From positions 1-39,893 of the forward strand of contig CAYHUY010000005.1 of the NCBI GenBank assembly GCA_964360265.1: DNA of 39,893 bases, in the 5' to 3' direction. Of the stretch, positions 16,662-24,813 are shown piece by piece. Below the pieces are notes generated by a model, which ran no database searches, had not been told where the DNA came from, and saw only the letters and a list, made by a program, of their open reading frames with translations. Numbering within the stretch: the stretch's first letter is position 1; the number at the start of each line of letters is the position of its first letter. A program made the translations under genes and the position numbers. The stretch is from GWA1-39-11 sp964360265. Its GTDB lineage: Bacteria; Patescibacteriota; Microgenomatia; Levybacterales; GWA1-39-11.

Positions 16662-16725
16662 GTCGATTTTGGTAATTTTTATGTTACGAATGGGCTTTTT
16701 AAAAAGAATATTTTTAAACTGATAT

Positions 16726-17919
16726 ATGCAATTATTGGTTAACATGTTAATCTTCTCCTTACCTTTTGGGGTTATTCTTCGCATGACCCCGATTTCTAAC
16801 GTATCTATATACCCCTACGATTTATTCGCAGGTTTAATTTTTTTATTAGTTGTTTTTAGAATTATCATTCGAAGAGAAAAAATAAGAGAAAGGAAGCTCC
16901 TTGCTATGATCGTTTTATTTTTATCGGTCGGCTTTATTTCGTTGGTGGTAAATTCAGGGCACTTGTCGGTTCAATCGTTCTTAACCTCGCTTACTTATTT
17001 AGTAAGATACGCCTCCTACGTAAGCATTATTTTTGCATTTCAATTTTTAGATCGGAAGTTTAAGGAGTCTATTAATCTCAAATTAATTGCGGCAGGAACG
17101 GTCTTTACGATAGCGGGATATATTCAATACTTACTTTATCCAAATCTTAGAAATCTTTATTATCTTGGATGGGATGAGCATTTGTACAGGCTTTTCTCGA
17201 CATTTCTTGATCCAAATTTTGCCGGAGCGTTCCTCGTTCTTTTTTTGATTTTGTTAAGCGAGAACATTATTAATCGATTTAATAACATAAGAGGAAAGTT
17301 TATCTTTCTGTCAGTTGTATGGAGTTTGACTTTAATAGCAATTATACTCACCCATTCAAGAAGCGCATTTATAATGTTGATTGTAGGGATAAGCACTCTT
17401 CTTGCGTTGCATAAAATGTACAGATTTATAGCAATTAGTGGAGGCGCTTTTATTATTCTATTTTTTTTACTTTCGAATACACATTTTGAAGGTCTCAATC
17501 CTTTGAGGATCGCATCTATTGAGGCGAGAATCGAATCGGCGCAAGATGCGCTTGAAATTATTAGTAAAAATCCAATTATAGGTGTGGGGTTCAATGCCTA
17601 TAGATATGCTCGAATTAGATATGATCTGGTAGATGTAGAAGGTACGCTAGTAAGCAATTCTGGGGCGGGAACAGACAACAGCTATTTATTTGTCCTGGCG
17701 ACAACAGGCATTTTAGGGTTTATAATTTTTCTTGACTTTTGGGTTAACATAATTAAAGTATTAGTCCGAAATCTCCATTCAGAAATTTACTCGAGAACAG
17801 CTTTTGCTTCCATTGTGGGTCTCCTAGTTAATACAATATTTATAAATAGCTTATTTTATCCTCCAGTAATGGCTTGGGTATTTATTTTGATTGGGTTTAC
17901 GGTGAATAGGAAACGGTAA
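16726..17919 (+). CDS. Wzy_C-type O-antigen polymerase/ligase
   Basis: An integral membrane protein (397 aa, about 10-12 segments) that likely polymerises or ligates the lipid-linked repeat units. Wzy/WaaL-type signatures are LTHSRSAFIM (about 206-215), NPIIGVGFNAYR (about 284-295) and TDNSYLFVLATTGILG (about 316-331), with the large loop between them. The 64-nt gap from the GT2 gene has no clear promoter; a 23-codon in-frame stretch ending in TGA precedes the start. The last 23 nt overlap the convergent Ig-like gene. Whether it is a polymerase or a ligase cannot be told from sequence. Confidence 0.82.
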   Translation: MQLLVNMLIFSLPFGVILRMTPISNVSIYPYDLFAGLIFLLVVFRIIIRREKIRERKLLAMIVLFLSVGFISLVVNSGHLSVQSFLTSLTYLVRYASYVSIIFAFQFLDRKFKESINLKLIAAGTVFTIAGYIQYLLYPNLRNLYYLGWDEHLYRLFSTFLDPNFAGAFLVLFLILLSENIINRFNNIRGKFIFLSVVWSLTLIAIILTHSRSAFIMLIVGISTLLALHKMYRFIAISGGAFIILFFLLSNTHFEGLNPLRIASIEARIESAQDALEIISKNPIIGVGFNAYRYARIRYDLVDVEGTLVSNSGAGTDNSYLFVLATTGILGFIIFLDFWVNIIKVLVRNLHSEIYSRTAFASIVGLLVNTIFINSLFYPPVMAWVFILIGFTVNRKR

Positions 17920-18610
17920 GTTCGCGTTTTACCATTTTACCTGCAGAATTCTCTGCGGTTATGTTTAACTTATTTTCTCCTTCGTTTAGTTTGAATATGT
18001 ACGAGAAATTGCCATCTGGGTCGACTATTGCGATAAAACCATTAATGCGAACCGTATTTTCAGCATCGGTTTTGCCCGAGACGGTTATCTCTTGGTCGGC
18101 TTTTGCAAAAGACGCTTGATTTTGAGGATTATCTATCTCAAGCTTTGGGTCGTCTTTGACATATGATATCCTATAATCTTCTGTGAATTCACTTATCTTG
18201 CCATTTCTTACGGTTCTGGCTTTGATTACATTTTCTCCATTAATAAGCTCTACGTCATCAACTTTAAATTCAAATGAATCAAGGTTGATAGTTCTATATT
18301 TCAATCCATTTAAAAAAAATTCAACCTTTCCATCTTCATAAAACCCTCGTCCGGTTATATTAATATTCGATGAAGGAGTCGCTTGAGGAATGGAATCAAG
18401 TACTGGCGGTTGAAGATCTGCGTCTGAAACGATAGTTGTTGTTTGTCTTGTTTTGCCAGTAATTATGTCAATTATCGAACCCGTTGTACCAATTAGAATA
18501 GGACCAAAGTTTAGGGTAACAAAAATTAAAACAACAATTGTAATAAGGGAGATATAAAGTTGCCTTCTATTTTGTTTTAAAGACCTTCTTACAAGCCTTG
18601 ATTGAATCAT
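17897..18610 (-). CDS. Membrane-anchored protein with two Ig-like domains
   Basis: A 237-aa protein with a basic N-terminus (RRSLKQNRRQ), one membrane helix (about 19-41) and an outside region of two tandem beta-rich domains. The first is about 68-150, with VEFFLNGL and NGENVIKARTV. The second is about 151-237, with NPQNQASFAKADQEITVSGKT, DPDGNFSYIFKLNEGENKLNI, and resembles glucodextranase-B/Big-type Ig modules. Its start is one base after the atpC stop (TAA-A-ATG), so it is coupled to the ATP synthase operon. Role unknown: surface adhesion or cell-wall binding are plausible, but the placement hints at an envelope or ATPase-linked function. Confidence 0.75.
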   Translation of the reverse strand: MIQSRLVRRSLKQNRRQLYISLITIVVLIFVTLNFGPILIGTTGSIIDIITGKTRQTTTIVSDADLQPPVLDSIPQATPSSNINITGRGFYEDGKVEFFLNGLKYRTINLDSFEFKVDDVELINGENVIKARTVRNGKISEFTEDYRISYVKDDPKLEIDNPQNQASFAKADQEITVSGKTDAENTVRINGFIAIVDPDGNFSYIFKLNEGENKLNITAENSAGKMVKRELTVSYSP

Positions 18611-18611
18611 T

Positions 18612-19040
18612 TTATGCCCCGTGTCTCCTTCTTACTTTTTCGGCAACCTTGAGTTCCAAAATAGACATTTTAAGGTCTTTATCAACGGTTGTAAAATCTA
18701 GCACATCTAATTTTTCTTTAAGTTTTTGCTCAGCTTGCCGTTTTCGTTCTTCGGATTTAGCCATTTCAATGTTTTCTGCCCTTATTGCATAGTCTGATAA
18801 TACATGGGCTGAATTATTCTTTATTTCCAAAAAACCACCTGAGATTACAAGGGTTGTATCTTTGTTTTCAGAATTAACACGTACTTCGCCTTCTGTTAGT
18901 TTCGTAAACAAAGGAGTATGGTGAGGCAGTATGGTAAGTGTTCCGTTATATGAGGGTACAGAGAAAGAATCAACATCTCCTGCAAAAATAATCCCAGTTG
19001 GTGCAACTATTTCAAGAAATATGGAGTTATTTCTAGCCAT
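18612..19040 (-). CDS. atpC: F1 ATP synthase epsilon subunit
   Basis: Central stalk subunit of F1. The 142 aa begin with the N-terminal beta sandwich (LEIVAPTGIIFAGDVDSFSVPSY at 9-31, GTLTILPHHTPLFTKL at 34-49), with the conserved GxLxILPxHxPL motif, followed by the two C-terminal helices (about 90-140) that can inhibit ATP hydrolysis. It overlaps atpD by 8 nt (ATGGCTAG). It is normally the last gene of the operon, but here one more coupled gene follows. Confidence 0.95.
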   Translation of the reverse strand: MARNNSIFLEIVAPTGIIFAGDVDSFSVPSYNGTLTILPHHTPLFTKLTEGEVRVNSENKDTTLVISGGFLEIKNNSAHVLSDYAIRAENIEMAKSEERKRQAEQKLKEKLDVLDFTTVDKDLKMSILELKVAEKVRRRHGA

Positions 19041-20451
19041 GTTTGATAGCTTCGTCTATTGAGCCGACCATAAAGAACGCTTGTTCGGGAGTCTTATCGT
19101 GTTTTCCTTCTATAATTTGAGCGAAGCCTTTTACGGTATCTTCAATTTTTACATATCTTCCGGGGGCTCCGGTAAAAATTTCAGCTACGAACATTGGCTG
19201 AGTTAGGAATCTTTGAATTTTTCTTGCGCGCGTAACTATTAGCTTATCTTCATCGGACAGCTCATCAATTCCAAGAATTGCAATTATGTCTCGAAGATCT
19301 TTATATCTCTGGAGAATTCTTTTGACTTCTGAGGCTACTACATAATGATCTTTTCCAACAACATTTGGGTCAAGTAATCTTGATGAGGAGGTAAGTGGAT
19401 CAACGGCAGGATAAAGCCCTTGCTCTGCGATAGAACGCTCAAGTGTAATAGATGCATCGAGATGCCCAAATATGGTTGCTGGTGCAGGATCCGTATAGTC
19501 GTCAGCCGGAACATAAATTGCCTGCACTGACGTTATAGACCCTTTTTTAGTTGAGGTGATTCGTTCCTCTAGCATTCCAATATCTTCCGCAAGATTTGGT
19601 TGATAGCCAACTGCTGATGGCATGCGACCAAGAAGAGCCGATACTTCGGATCCCGCTTGGGCGAATCTAAATACATTATCGATAAATAGTAGTACGTCCT
19701 CACCCTTTTCATCCCGGAAATATTCAGCCATAGTTAATGCAGTCAAGCCGATCCTTAACCTGTTCCCCGGTGGCTCGTTCATTTGGCCAAAAAGCATAAC
19801 AGTTTTATCTAAAACGTCTGCCTCTTTCATCTCTAGCCAAAGATCGGTTCCTTCACGAGTGCGTTCTCCAACACCCGCAAAAACCGAGTGTCCTTTATGC
19901 ACAGTGGCGATATTTCTTATAAGTTCCTTTACAATAACAGTTTTCCCTACGCCGGCTCCTCCAAAAATTCCAATTTTACCACCTTTTGTAAAGGGTGAAA
20001 TGAGATCAATTACTTTAATTCCGGTTTCAAGCATCTCGGGCTTAGTTGATTGCTCAGAGAGTGCGGGGGCACTCTTATGTATAGACACATTTTGAGTGTT
20101 TTTTCCACCAACAACCTTACCTAGGCCGTCAATTGGATCACCCAGGACATTAAATATGCGTCCAAGCGTTGACTCACCTGTTGGTACTTTAATAGGGGAG
20201 TGGGTTCTCATAACTGCCTCTCCGCGCTTCAGCCCGTCCGTTGTGCCCAAGGCAAGAGCTCTTACTTCACCATTTCCAATTTCAAACTCTGTTTCAAGAA
20301 CAAGTTTTTTGTTGTTGCCAAGATTAATCTCAAGAGCTTCAAAAATTTCGGGAATTTCGCGGTCGAACAGCACATCCACAATAGGACCCTGGATTCTTAT
20401 AACCCGACCTTCTTGTTTTTTATTTATTTCCTTTGGCATATTGTTAGGCAT
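19033..20451 (-). CDS. atpD: F1 ATP synthase beta subunit
   Basis: Catalytic subunit (472 aa). The P-loop is GGAGVGKT (164-171), followed by GERTREG (195-201, catalytic Glu196). MNEPPGNRLRIGLTALTMAEYFRD and IDNVFRFAQAGSEVSALLGRMPSAVGYQPNL are family signatures, and DELSDEDK is the C-terminal DELSEED loop variant. Its order within atpBEFHAGDC is canonical. It overlaps atpG by 8 nt and atpC by 8 nt, so translation is coupled. Large antisense open frames on the plus strand are shadows. Confidence 0.98.
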   Translation of the reverse strand: MPNNMPKEINKKQEGRVIRIQGPIVDVLFDREIPEIFEALEINLGNNKKLVLETEFEIGNGEVRALALGTTDGLKRGEAVMRTHSPIKVPTGESTLGRIFNVLGDPIDGLGKVVGGKNTQNVSIHKSAPALSEQSTKPEMLETGIKVIDLISPFTKGGKIGIFGGAGVGKTVIVKELIRNIATVHKGHSVFAGVGERTREGTDLWLEMKEADVLDKTVMLFGQMNEPPGNRLRIGLTALTMAEYFRDEKGEDVLLFIDNVFRFAQAGSEVSALLGRMPSAVGYQPNLAEDIGMLEERITSTKKGSITSVQAIYVPADDYTDPAPATIFGHLDASITLERSIAEQGLYPAVDPLTSSSRLLDPNVVGKDHYVVASEVKRILQRYKDLRDIIAILGIDELSDEDKLIVTRARKIQRFLTQPMFVAEIFTGAPGRYVKIEDTVKGFAQIIEGKHDKTPEQAFFMVGSIDEAIKHG

Positions 20452-21277
20452 TATTAGACAGGATTAATAGTTCATTTGTGATTCTTTCTTGACGCGACTT
20501 ATTATATGAAAGAGTAAGATATTCAGCAATATCAAGAGCATTATTTTTTGCATTTTGCATTGCCATCATTCTTGCCGCTTGTTCTGATGTGAATGCTTCA
20601 ATGATTGAATTATAAAGAATGACCTCGAGATAATAAGGGAGTAAGTCTTTCAAAATGTCATCAATATTGGGCTCAAATAGGTAGGGGAGTGTTTCGTCTT
20701 GCTGTGTTTGCTCAACAGGCAAAACATTCCTTACGGTTGGGATTTGAGTAAAAATCGAATTAAACTCGTTAAATAAGATTCTGAAAGATGAAATATTTTC
20801 AGACTCATACACCTGATTTATTATTTCAATAAGCTGATAAACAACTGAGTAGGGCGGAATTGTTGTGCCCATATTAAATTCGGCCAGAAGTTCACCCTCA
20901 AGGCGGGTACAAAATCGGCTGGCCTTTTTACCTAGTGCGATTATTTTAGTATTCCGATTATCACGCTCAAGAATTTTTTTAAAAAGATTTGTATTAAGCG
21001 AACCACAGAGTCCCTTATCAGTAGAGATCACGAGAAGGAGCGTCTTATTTGAGTTTTCACTTCTTATGTACGGATGATTGAATTTCTCTCGGTCTACATG
21101 CTTTATCATATTTACTACCAATTCACTTATCCTTTGAGCATAGGGCTTATTTCCTTCAACGGCCGCTTGCGCTTTTTTAATTTTTGAGGCTGAAACCATT
21201 TCCATCGCGCGTGCAATTTGGGCAATATTTTGCGCCGTTTTTTTTCTCCTTAACAATAATTGTAAATTTTGTGCCAT
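20444..21277 (-). CDS. atpG: F1 ATP synthase gamma subunit
   Basis: Rotor shaft of F1, 277 aa. The N-terminal coiled coil (RRKKTAQNIAQIARAMEMVSASKI at 10-33) and the C-terminal coiled coil (AARMMAMQNAKNNALDIAEYLTLSYNKSRQERITNEL) are the two helices that form the shaft. The central Rossmann-like part holds STDKGLCGSLNTNLFK, the family signature. It starts 9 nt after the atpA stop with no clear Shine-Dalgarno sequence, and its last 8 nt overlap atpD. Confidence 0.96.
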   Translation of the reverse strand: MAQNLQLLLRRKKTAQNIAQIARAMEMVSASKIKKAQAAVEGNKPYAQRISELVVNMIKHVDREKFNHPYIRSENSNKTLLLVISTDKGLCGSLNTNLFKKILERDNRNTKIIALGKKASRFCTRLEGELLAEFNMGTTIPPYSVVYQLIEIINQVYESENISSFRILFNEFNSIFTQIPTVRNVLPVEQTQQDETLPYLFEPNIDDILKDLLPYYLEVILYNSIIEAFTSEQAARMMAMQNAKNNALDIAEYLTLSYNKSRQERITNELLILSNNA

Positions 21278-21286
21278 ATGTTAACC

Positions 21287-22831
21287 CTATTTAAGCGTTT
21301 TTAGAAAGTTTTGAATTTCTGTCTCTAATTCCTTAAGTGTTTTTTCATCCATTTTTTCGCGAGCACTGATCTTTTGAACCAATTTCTTATTTTTAGTTTT
21401 TATAAAGTCGTGAACTTTTTCTTCAAATAATCCTATTTTCTCAACAGGTAATTCGTCCAAGATTCCGGATGACGCAGCATATATGCTGATAATTTGAGAA
21501 GTTTCGTCTAGGGGAGCATATTGTGCCTGTTTCATAATCTCCGCAACCCGCATTCCGCGGTCTAATTGTTTTGTCGTCTGTTCATCAAGATCACTTCCAA
21601 ATTGAGCAAATGCTGCCAAAGACCTAAATTGAGCAAGGGCAAGCCTTATTGGTCCTGATACTTGCTTCATGGCTTTGGTTTGAGCGGCACCTCCAACACG
21701 AGAAACCGAAAGTCCAGCATTTATTGCCGGTCTTAGTCCGGCATTAAAAAGGTCTGTCTCAAGGTAAATTTGGCCATCCGTGATAGAAATAACATTAGTT
21801 GGAATGTATGTGGAAACATCACTTGCCTGAGTTTCGATTATGGGGAAAGAAGTAATAGACCCTCCACCGTTTTTATCGGCCATTCTTGCGGATCTCTCAA
21901 GGAGACGAGAGTGAAGATAGAATATGTCGCCAGGGTACGCTTCCCGTCCTGCGGGTCTCCGTAGCAGTAGAGATATTTGCCTATATGCCCATGCATGTTT
22001 TGATAAATCATCATATATTACTAATACATCGCGGCCTTGATCCATGAAGTATTCAGCAATAGCGGTAGCCGTAAAAGGTGCAAGATACTGTAAGGCTGCC
22101 GAGTCAGATGCGGTGGCTGCGACAATAATAGAATAGGCAAGCGCTTCATTTTCTTCAAGCGTTGCGACAATTCGAGCAATATTTCCTCTTTTCTGTCCAA
22201 TCCCTGCGTAAATACAGATTACCTGTTTTAGGTTCAAATCCTTTTTCTTCTGATTTATTATTGTGTCAACCGCGATTGCGGTTTTGCCTGTATTTCTGTC
22301 ACCAATGATAAGTTCTCTTTGCCCTCTACCTATAGGAATCATTGAATCGATTGCCTTGATGCCTGTTTTGAGTGGTGTATCAACGGGTTGTCGTTCAATT
22401 ACCCCTGGGGCGATTTTTTCAAGAGGATAAAATTTACCGGTTTGTTTTAAGGGCTTTCCATCAAGCGGTACCTGTAGAGGATTAATTACGCGTCCAATTA
22501 GCGAATCTGAAACATTGACCCCAAGTATCTTTCCGGTAGTTGTAACGCGCATTCCTTCAACAACATTTTGAGACTCGGATAGAAGTATTATTGACACACT
22601 TTCCTCATTCAGGTTAAATACTAGTCCGCGAGCACCATTTGCAAAGTCAACCTCTTCACCAAATCCCGCCTGAGATAAACCTGAAGCGGTGATTATTCCA
22701 TCTCCTACAGATAAAACCCTTCCTTCATTAGTTGCTTTGGGGACAACATCTAATGACTCTAGTTTTCTCTCAATCTGCTCGATAAAGCCTTTAATATCTG
22801 ATGTTTGTTTGGTGTTGTTTGATGCTGCCAT
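21287..22831 (-). CDS. atpA: F1 ATP synthase alpha subunit
   Basis: Non-catalytic nucleotide-binding subunit, 514 aa. The P-loop is GDRNTGKT (177-184; E. coli has GDRQTGKT). The arginine finger Arg378 is in SVSRVGG, and the CIYAGIGQKRGNIARI and SALQYLAP-like (SAALQYLAPFTA) segments fit the family. The N-terminal helix (about 1-30) that usually contacts the delta subunit is present and hydrophobic/charged (DIKGFIEQIERKLESL). This is relevant because the delta subunit encoded upstream is unusually short. Confidence 0.98.
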   Translation of the reverse strand: MAASNNTKQTSDIKGFIEQIERKLESLDVVPKATNEGRVLSVGDGIITASGLSQAGFGEEVDFANGARGLVFNLNEESVSIILLSESQNVVEGMRVTTTGKILGVNVSDSLIGRVINPLQVPLDGKPLKQTGKFYPLEKIAPGVIERQPVDTPLKTGIKAIDSMIPIGRGQRELIIGDRNTGKTAIAVDTIINQKKKDLNLKQVICIYAGIGQKRGNIARIVATLEENEALAYSIIVAATASDSAALQYLAPFTATAIAEYFMDQGRDVLVIYDDLSKHAWAYRQISLLLRRPAGREAYPGDIFYLHSRLLERSARMADKNGGGSITSFPIIETQASDVSTYIPTNVISITDGQIYLETDLFNAGLRPAINAGLSVSRVGGAAQTKAMKQVSGPIRLALAQFRSLAAFAQFGSDLDEQTTKQLDRGMRVAEIMKQAQYAPLDETSQIISIYAASSGILDELPVEKIGLFEEKVHDFIKTKNKKLVQKISAREKMDEKTLKELETEIQNFLKTLK

Positions 22832-22837
22832 GATAGT

Positions 22838-23185
22838 TTAATTTTTTAAACCCTTTACGATATTATCTAAATAATTCTTCAATGAAAAGTCAATAACTGT
22901 ATCGCCAATTTTAACTTTGATCCCGTCTCCGAGTGCGCTGTCTACTTCGTAAAATATATTTTTTCCCTTGAATCTGTGTTCGAGTTCATTTTTAATCCCT
23001 AAAGAAAGTTCTCCTGATGCAACTATGCGTACCGAATTTTCAAAGCTCATCCTCTTCAAGTGCATCAGGTACTTAATAAGATATTTTCTCGAAAACCGCT
23101 TCAAAACGAATTTTGCAATTGTTTGATCTATATATCCATCCCTGATTGTGAACTTTGCTATTTTTTTTATTTCTTCATCACTCAT
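22838..23185 (-). CDS. atpH: Short F1 ATP synthase delta (OSCP) subunit, 115 aa
   Basis: Peripheral stalk subunit. The C-terminal half (about 50-115, with VRIVASGELS and YEVDSALGDGIKVKIGDTVIDFSLKN) matches the C-terminal domain of delta, whose usual ending is vD-x-L-x-GG-x-V-x-iG-x-x-x-iD-x-S. The protein is far shorter than the usual 170-180 aa, and only a brief basic helical segment precedes that domain. The normal six-helix N-terminal domain that binds alpha is missing or greatly reduced. Position between atpF and atpA supports the assignment. It overlaps atpF by 8 nt. Confidence 0.85.
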   Translation of the reverse strand: MSDEEIKKIAKFTIRDGYIDQTIAKFVLKRFSRKYLIKYLMHLKRMSFENSVRIVASGELSLGIKNELEHRFKGKNIFYEVDSALGDGIKVKIGDTVIDFSLKNYLDNIVKGLKN

Positions 23186-23681
23186 ATTTTTCTAGCAATT
23201 TAATATTTCTTTGCAATATCTTCTCTTTCTCTTGTTTTGTGAATATGCCACTTAAAACTCTATCAAGAACTCTTTTGGCAAGATCTATTGAAACATCCTG
23301 GGCTTGGATTAGGAGTTTTTCGTGTTCTGTCTCCATTAATTGCCGTGCATCATTCATTAATCTATCAGCCTGTTGTTTTGACTTTTGATAAAGATCAATT
23401 CTAATTTCTTCGGAACTAATCTTGGTTTCCTTAACAATTCTTTCCGCTTCAAGTACCGCGTCTTTTATAATTTTATCTTTTTTTAAACCTGCGTCTTCTA
23501 AAATAAGCGTCGCCTTTTGCGCATCCGCAAGCCCCTTACTTATTTTCTCTTCCCTTTCTTTTAAAAGTTTTAAAATAGGTTGGTATAGAAACTTTTTAAA
23601 AATAAATGCCAATATCAAAAAATTTATTATTTGGGCACTAAAAAATATTGGTTCGAATCCAAAATCTTTAAAAAGCTCCAT
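23178..23681 (-). CDS. atpF: ATP synthase b subunit
   Basis: Peripheral stalk subunit, 167 aa. One N-terminal membrane segment (about 11-32, IFFSAQIINFLILAFIFKKFLY) is followed by a long charged coiled coil (36-150) with the typical KEREEKISKGLADA pattern of b subunits. It starts 20 nt after atpE with no obvious Shine-Dalgarno sequence and overlaps atpH by 8 nt. Only one b-type gene is present, so the stalk is probably a homodimer. Confidence 0.94.
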   Translation of the reverse strand: MELFKDFGFEPIFFSAQIINFLILAFIFKKFLYQPILKLLKEREEKISKGLADAQKATLILEDAGLKKDKIIKDAVLEAERIVKETKISSEEIRIDLYQKSKQQADRLMNDARQLMETEHEKLLIQAQDVSIDLAKRVLDRVLSGIFTKQEKEKILQRNIKLLEKYE

Positions 23682-23701
23682 AGGGACTTTGCGAAATTAC
23701 A

Positions 23702-23908
23702 TTAACCTGCGAAAGCAAGAATTAATGCGTAGATTGCGATAGCCTCGGCAAAAGCCATTGCCAAAAGCATTGCGGGAAGTATTTTATTTGATGCATCAGG
23801 ATTTCTCCCGATTGCTTCCATTGCTTTTAATCCAATAATACCAATAGCCAAGGCTGGAGTAATCCCACCAATGGCAATGATCAATCCACCGGATACTGAA
23901 ATTTCCAC
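23702..23908 (-). CDS. atpE: ATP synthase c subunit (proton type)
   Basis: Membrane rotor ring subunit, 68 aa. It is a two-helix hairpin with the polar loop KAMEAIGRNPDA (28-39), which carries the conserved R-N/Q-P motif, and the carrier carboxylate Glu55 in FAEAIAIYAL. Glu55 is followed by Ala rather than Ser/Thr, and there is no clear helix-1 Gln ligand, so the ring is read as H+ rather than Na+ coupled. It starts with GTG, sharing one base with the atpB stop (TAGTG). Confidence 0.94.
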   Translation of the reverse strand: MEISVSGGLIIAIGGITPALAIGIIGLKAMEAIGRNPDASNKILPAMLLAMAFAEAIAIYALILAFAG

Positions 23909-24708
23909 TAATATTCACCTCCCTTCTGTGCCGAAGATCTTCTGTGACTTGCGGCTTCTTCGTGATGCGGCGTTATTAATATTGACATGAATACCATTGT
24001 TAACATTGAAAATACCATAGCCTGCACTAATGCGACTATAGACTCAAGAAGTAAAAATGGAATAGGCGCAACAAATGCAAATATGGATGAGATAGTATGA
24101 ATTACTACTTCTCCCGCATATATATTACCAAAAAGACGGAAAGAAAGCGAGATGATTTTTGTCACTTCCGATACAAGTTCCAGGAGTCCTACGAATAAAT
24201 ATATCGGATTGAAAGAGAAAAATCTGTGCAAATATGCTATCGCCCCATTATGTTTAATGCTTAAGAAGTGTGTTGCAACAAGCGATACTGTTGCAAGGGC
24301 AAAAGTTGTATTGAAATCACTCGTGGCTGCTCTTAACAGCGGTACAAAATGAACCTCTGTATGGTTACCCGAATTGACTGAAACATCATGAAAAAAACCG
24401 ATAGATCCAAAACCCGGAAGCAAGCCCAAAATATTAGAGAAGAAAATAAAGAGGAAAAAGCTCGCAAACCAAGGAAAGATGCTATTTGCAAATTTTCCTG
24501 AAATCTCCACAGTTAGCGTATAGAATGTTGAAATAGTGGACTCTACAATATTTTGAAGTTTGCCAGGCACTGCCGATAGGTTTTTTTTTACCTTAAAGAC
24601 AATGGATATCAAGATTACATCAACAAATAGTGTTGCGAGTATACTATTTGTTATCTTGACTCCAAAAAGCACAAAAATAACTTCGGGTGCAAGAGCAACT
24701 GCCGCCAT
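23908..24708 (-). CDS. atpB: ATP synthase a subunit
   Basis: Membrane stator, 266 aa from the revised start, with five to six membrane segments. The essential Arg is Arg191 in SLSFRLFGNIYAGE. The open frame runs 13 codons further to a TTG at 24747, but that TTG is the first three bases of a -35 hexamer, and a -10 box lies inside the extension. ATG 24708, 10 nt after the -10, is therefore the better start. First gene of the ATP synthase operon; it directly follows dnaE on the same strand. Confidence 0.93.
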   Translation of the reverse strand: MAAVALAPEVIFVLFGVKITNSILATLFVDVILISIVFKVKKNLSAVPGKLQNIVESTISTFYTLTVEISGKFANSIFPWFASFFLFIFFSNILGLLPGFGSIGFFHDVSVNSGNHTEVHFVPLLRAATSDFNTTFALATVSLVATHFLSIKHNGAIAYLHRFFSFNPIYLFVGLLELVSEVTKIISLSFRLFGNIYAGEVVIHTISSIFAFVAPIPFLLLESIVALVQAMVFSMLTMVFMSILITPHHEEAASHRRSSAQKGGEY

Positions 24709-24718
24709 AGGCGTTTTT

Positions 24719-24747
24719 ATTGTATAGAATCGCCAATTACTAGTCAA
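24719..24747 (-). promoter_or_regulatory. Promoter of the atp operon
   Basis: On the minus strand: TTGACT (24747-24742), 17-nt spacer, TACAAT (24724-24719), then 10 nt to the ATG at 24708. The predicted leader is 3-4 nt. It explains away the apparent TTG start of atpB. Confidence 0.8.
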
Positions 24748-24813
24748 TCCTCCGTTTCATTCAAAAAAAACATATAGTTCAAAATATCAAGGGAAAAGTG
24801 CGGTGTTGCGAGT

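Noticed and set aside
16651..16725. Possible UGA recoding joining a 23-codon stretch to the Wzy-like gene
   Set aside because: Several genes here end in UGA as a normal stop, such as the GT4 gene at 9899, and the first membrane helix of the Wzy-like protein starts after this UGA. There is no sign of recoding.
19622..20467. Long plus-strand open frames opposite atpD
   Set aside because: They run antisense to highly conserved atpD codons and have Ser/Pro/Arg-rich compositions typical of shadow frames.
24709..24747. TTG start for atpB
   Set aside because: The TTG is part of a TTGACT -35 with a TACAAT -10 17 nt downstream, so the segment is promoter and not coding. ATG 24708 is used.
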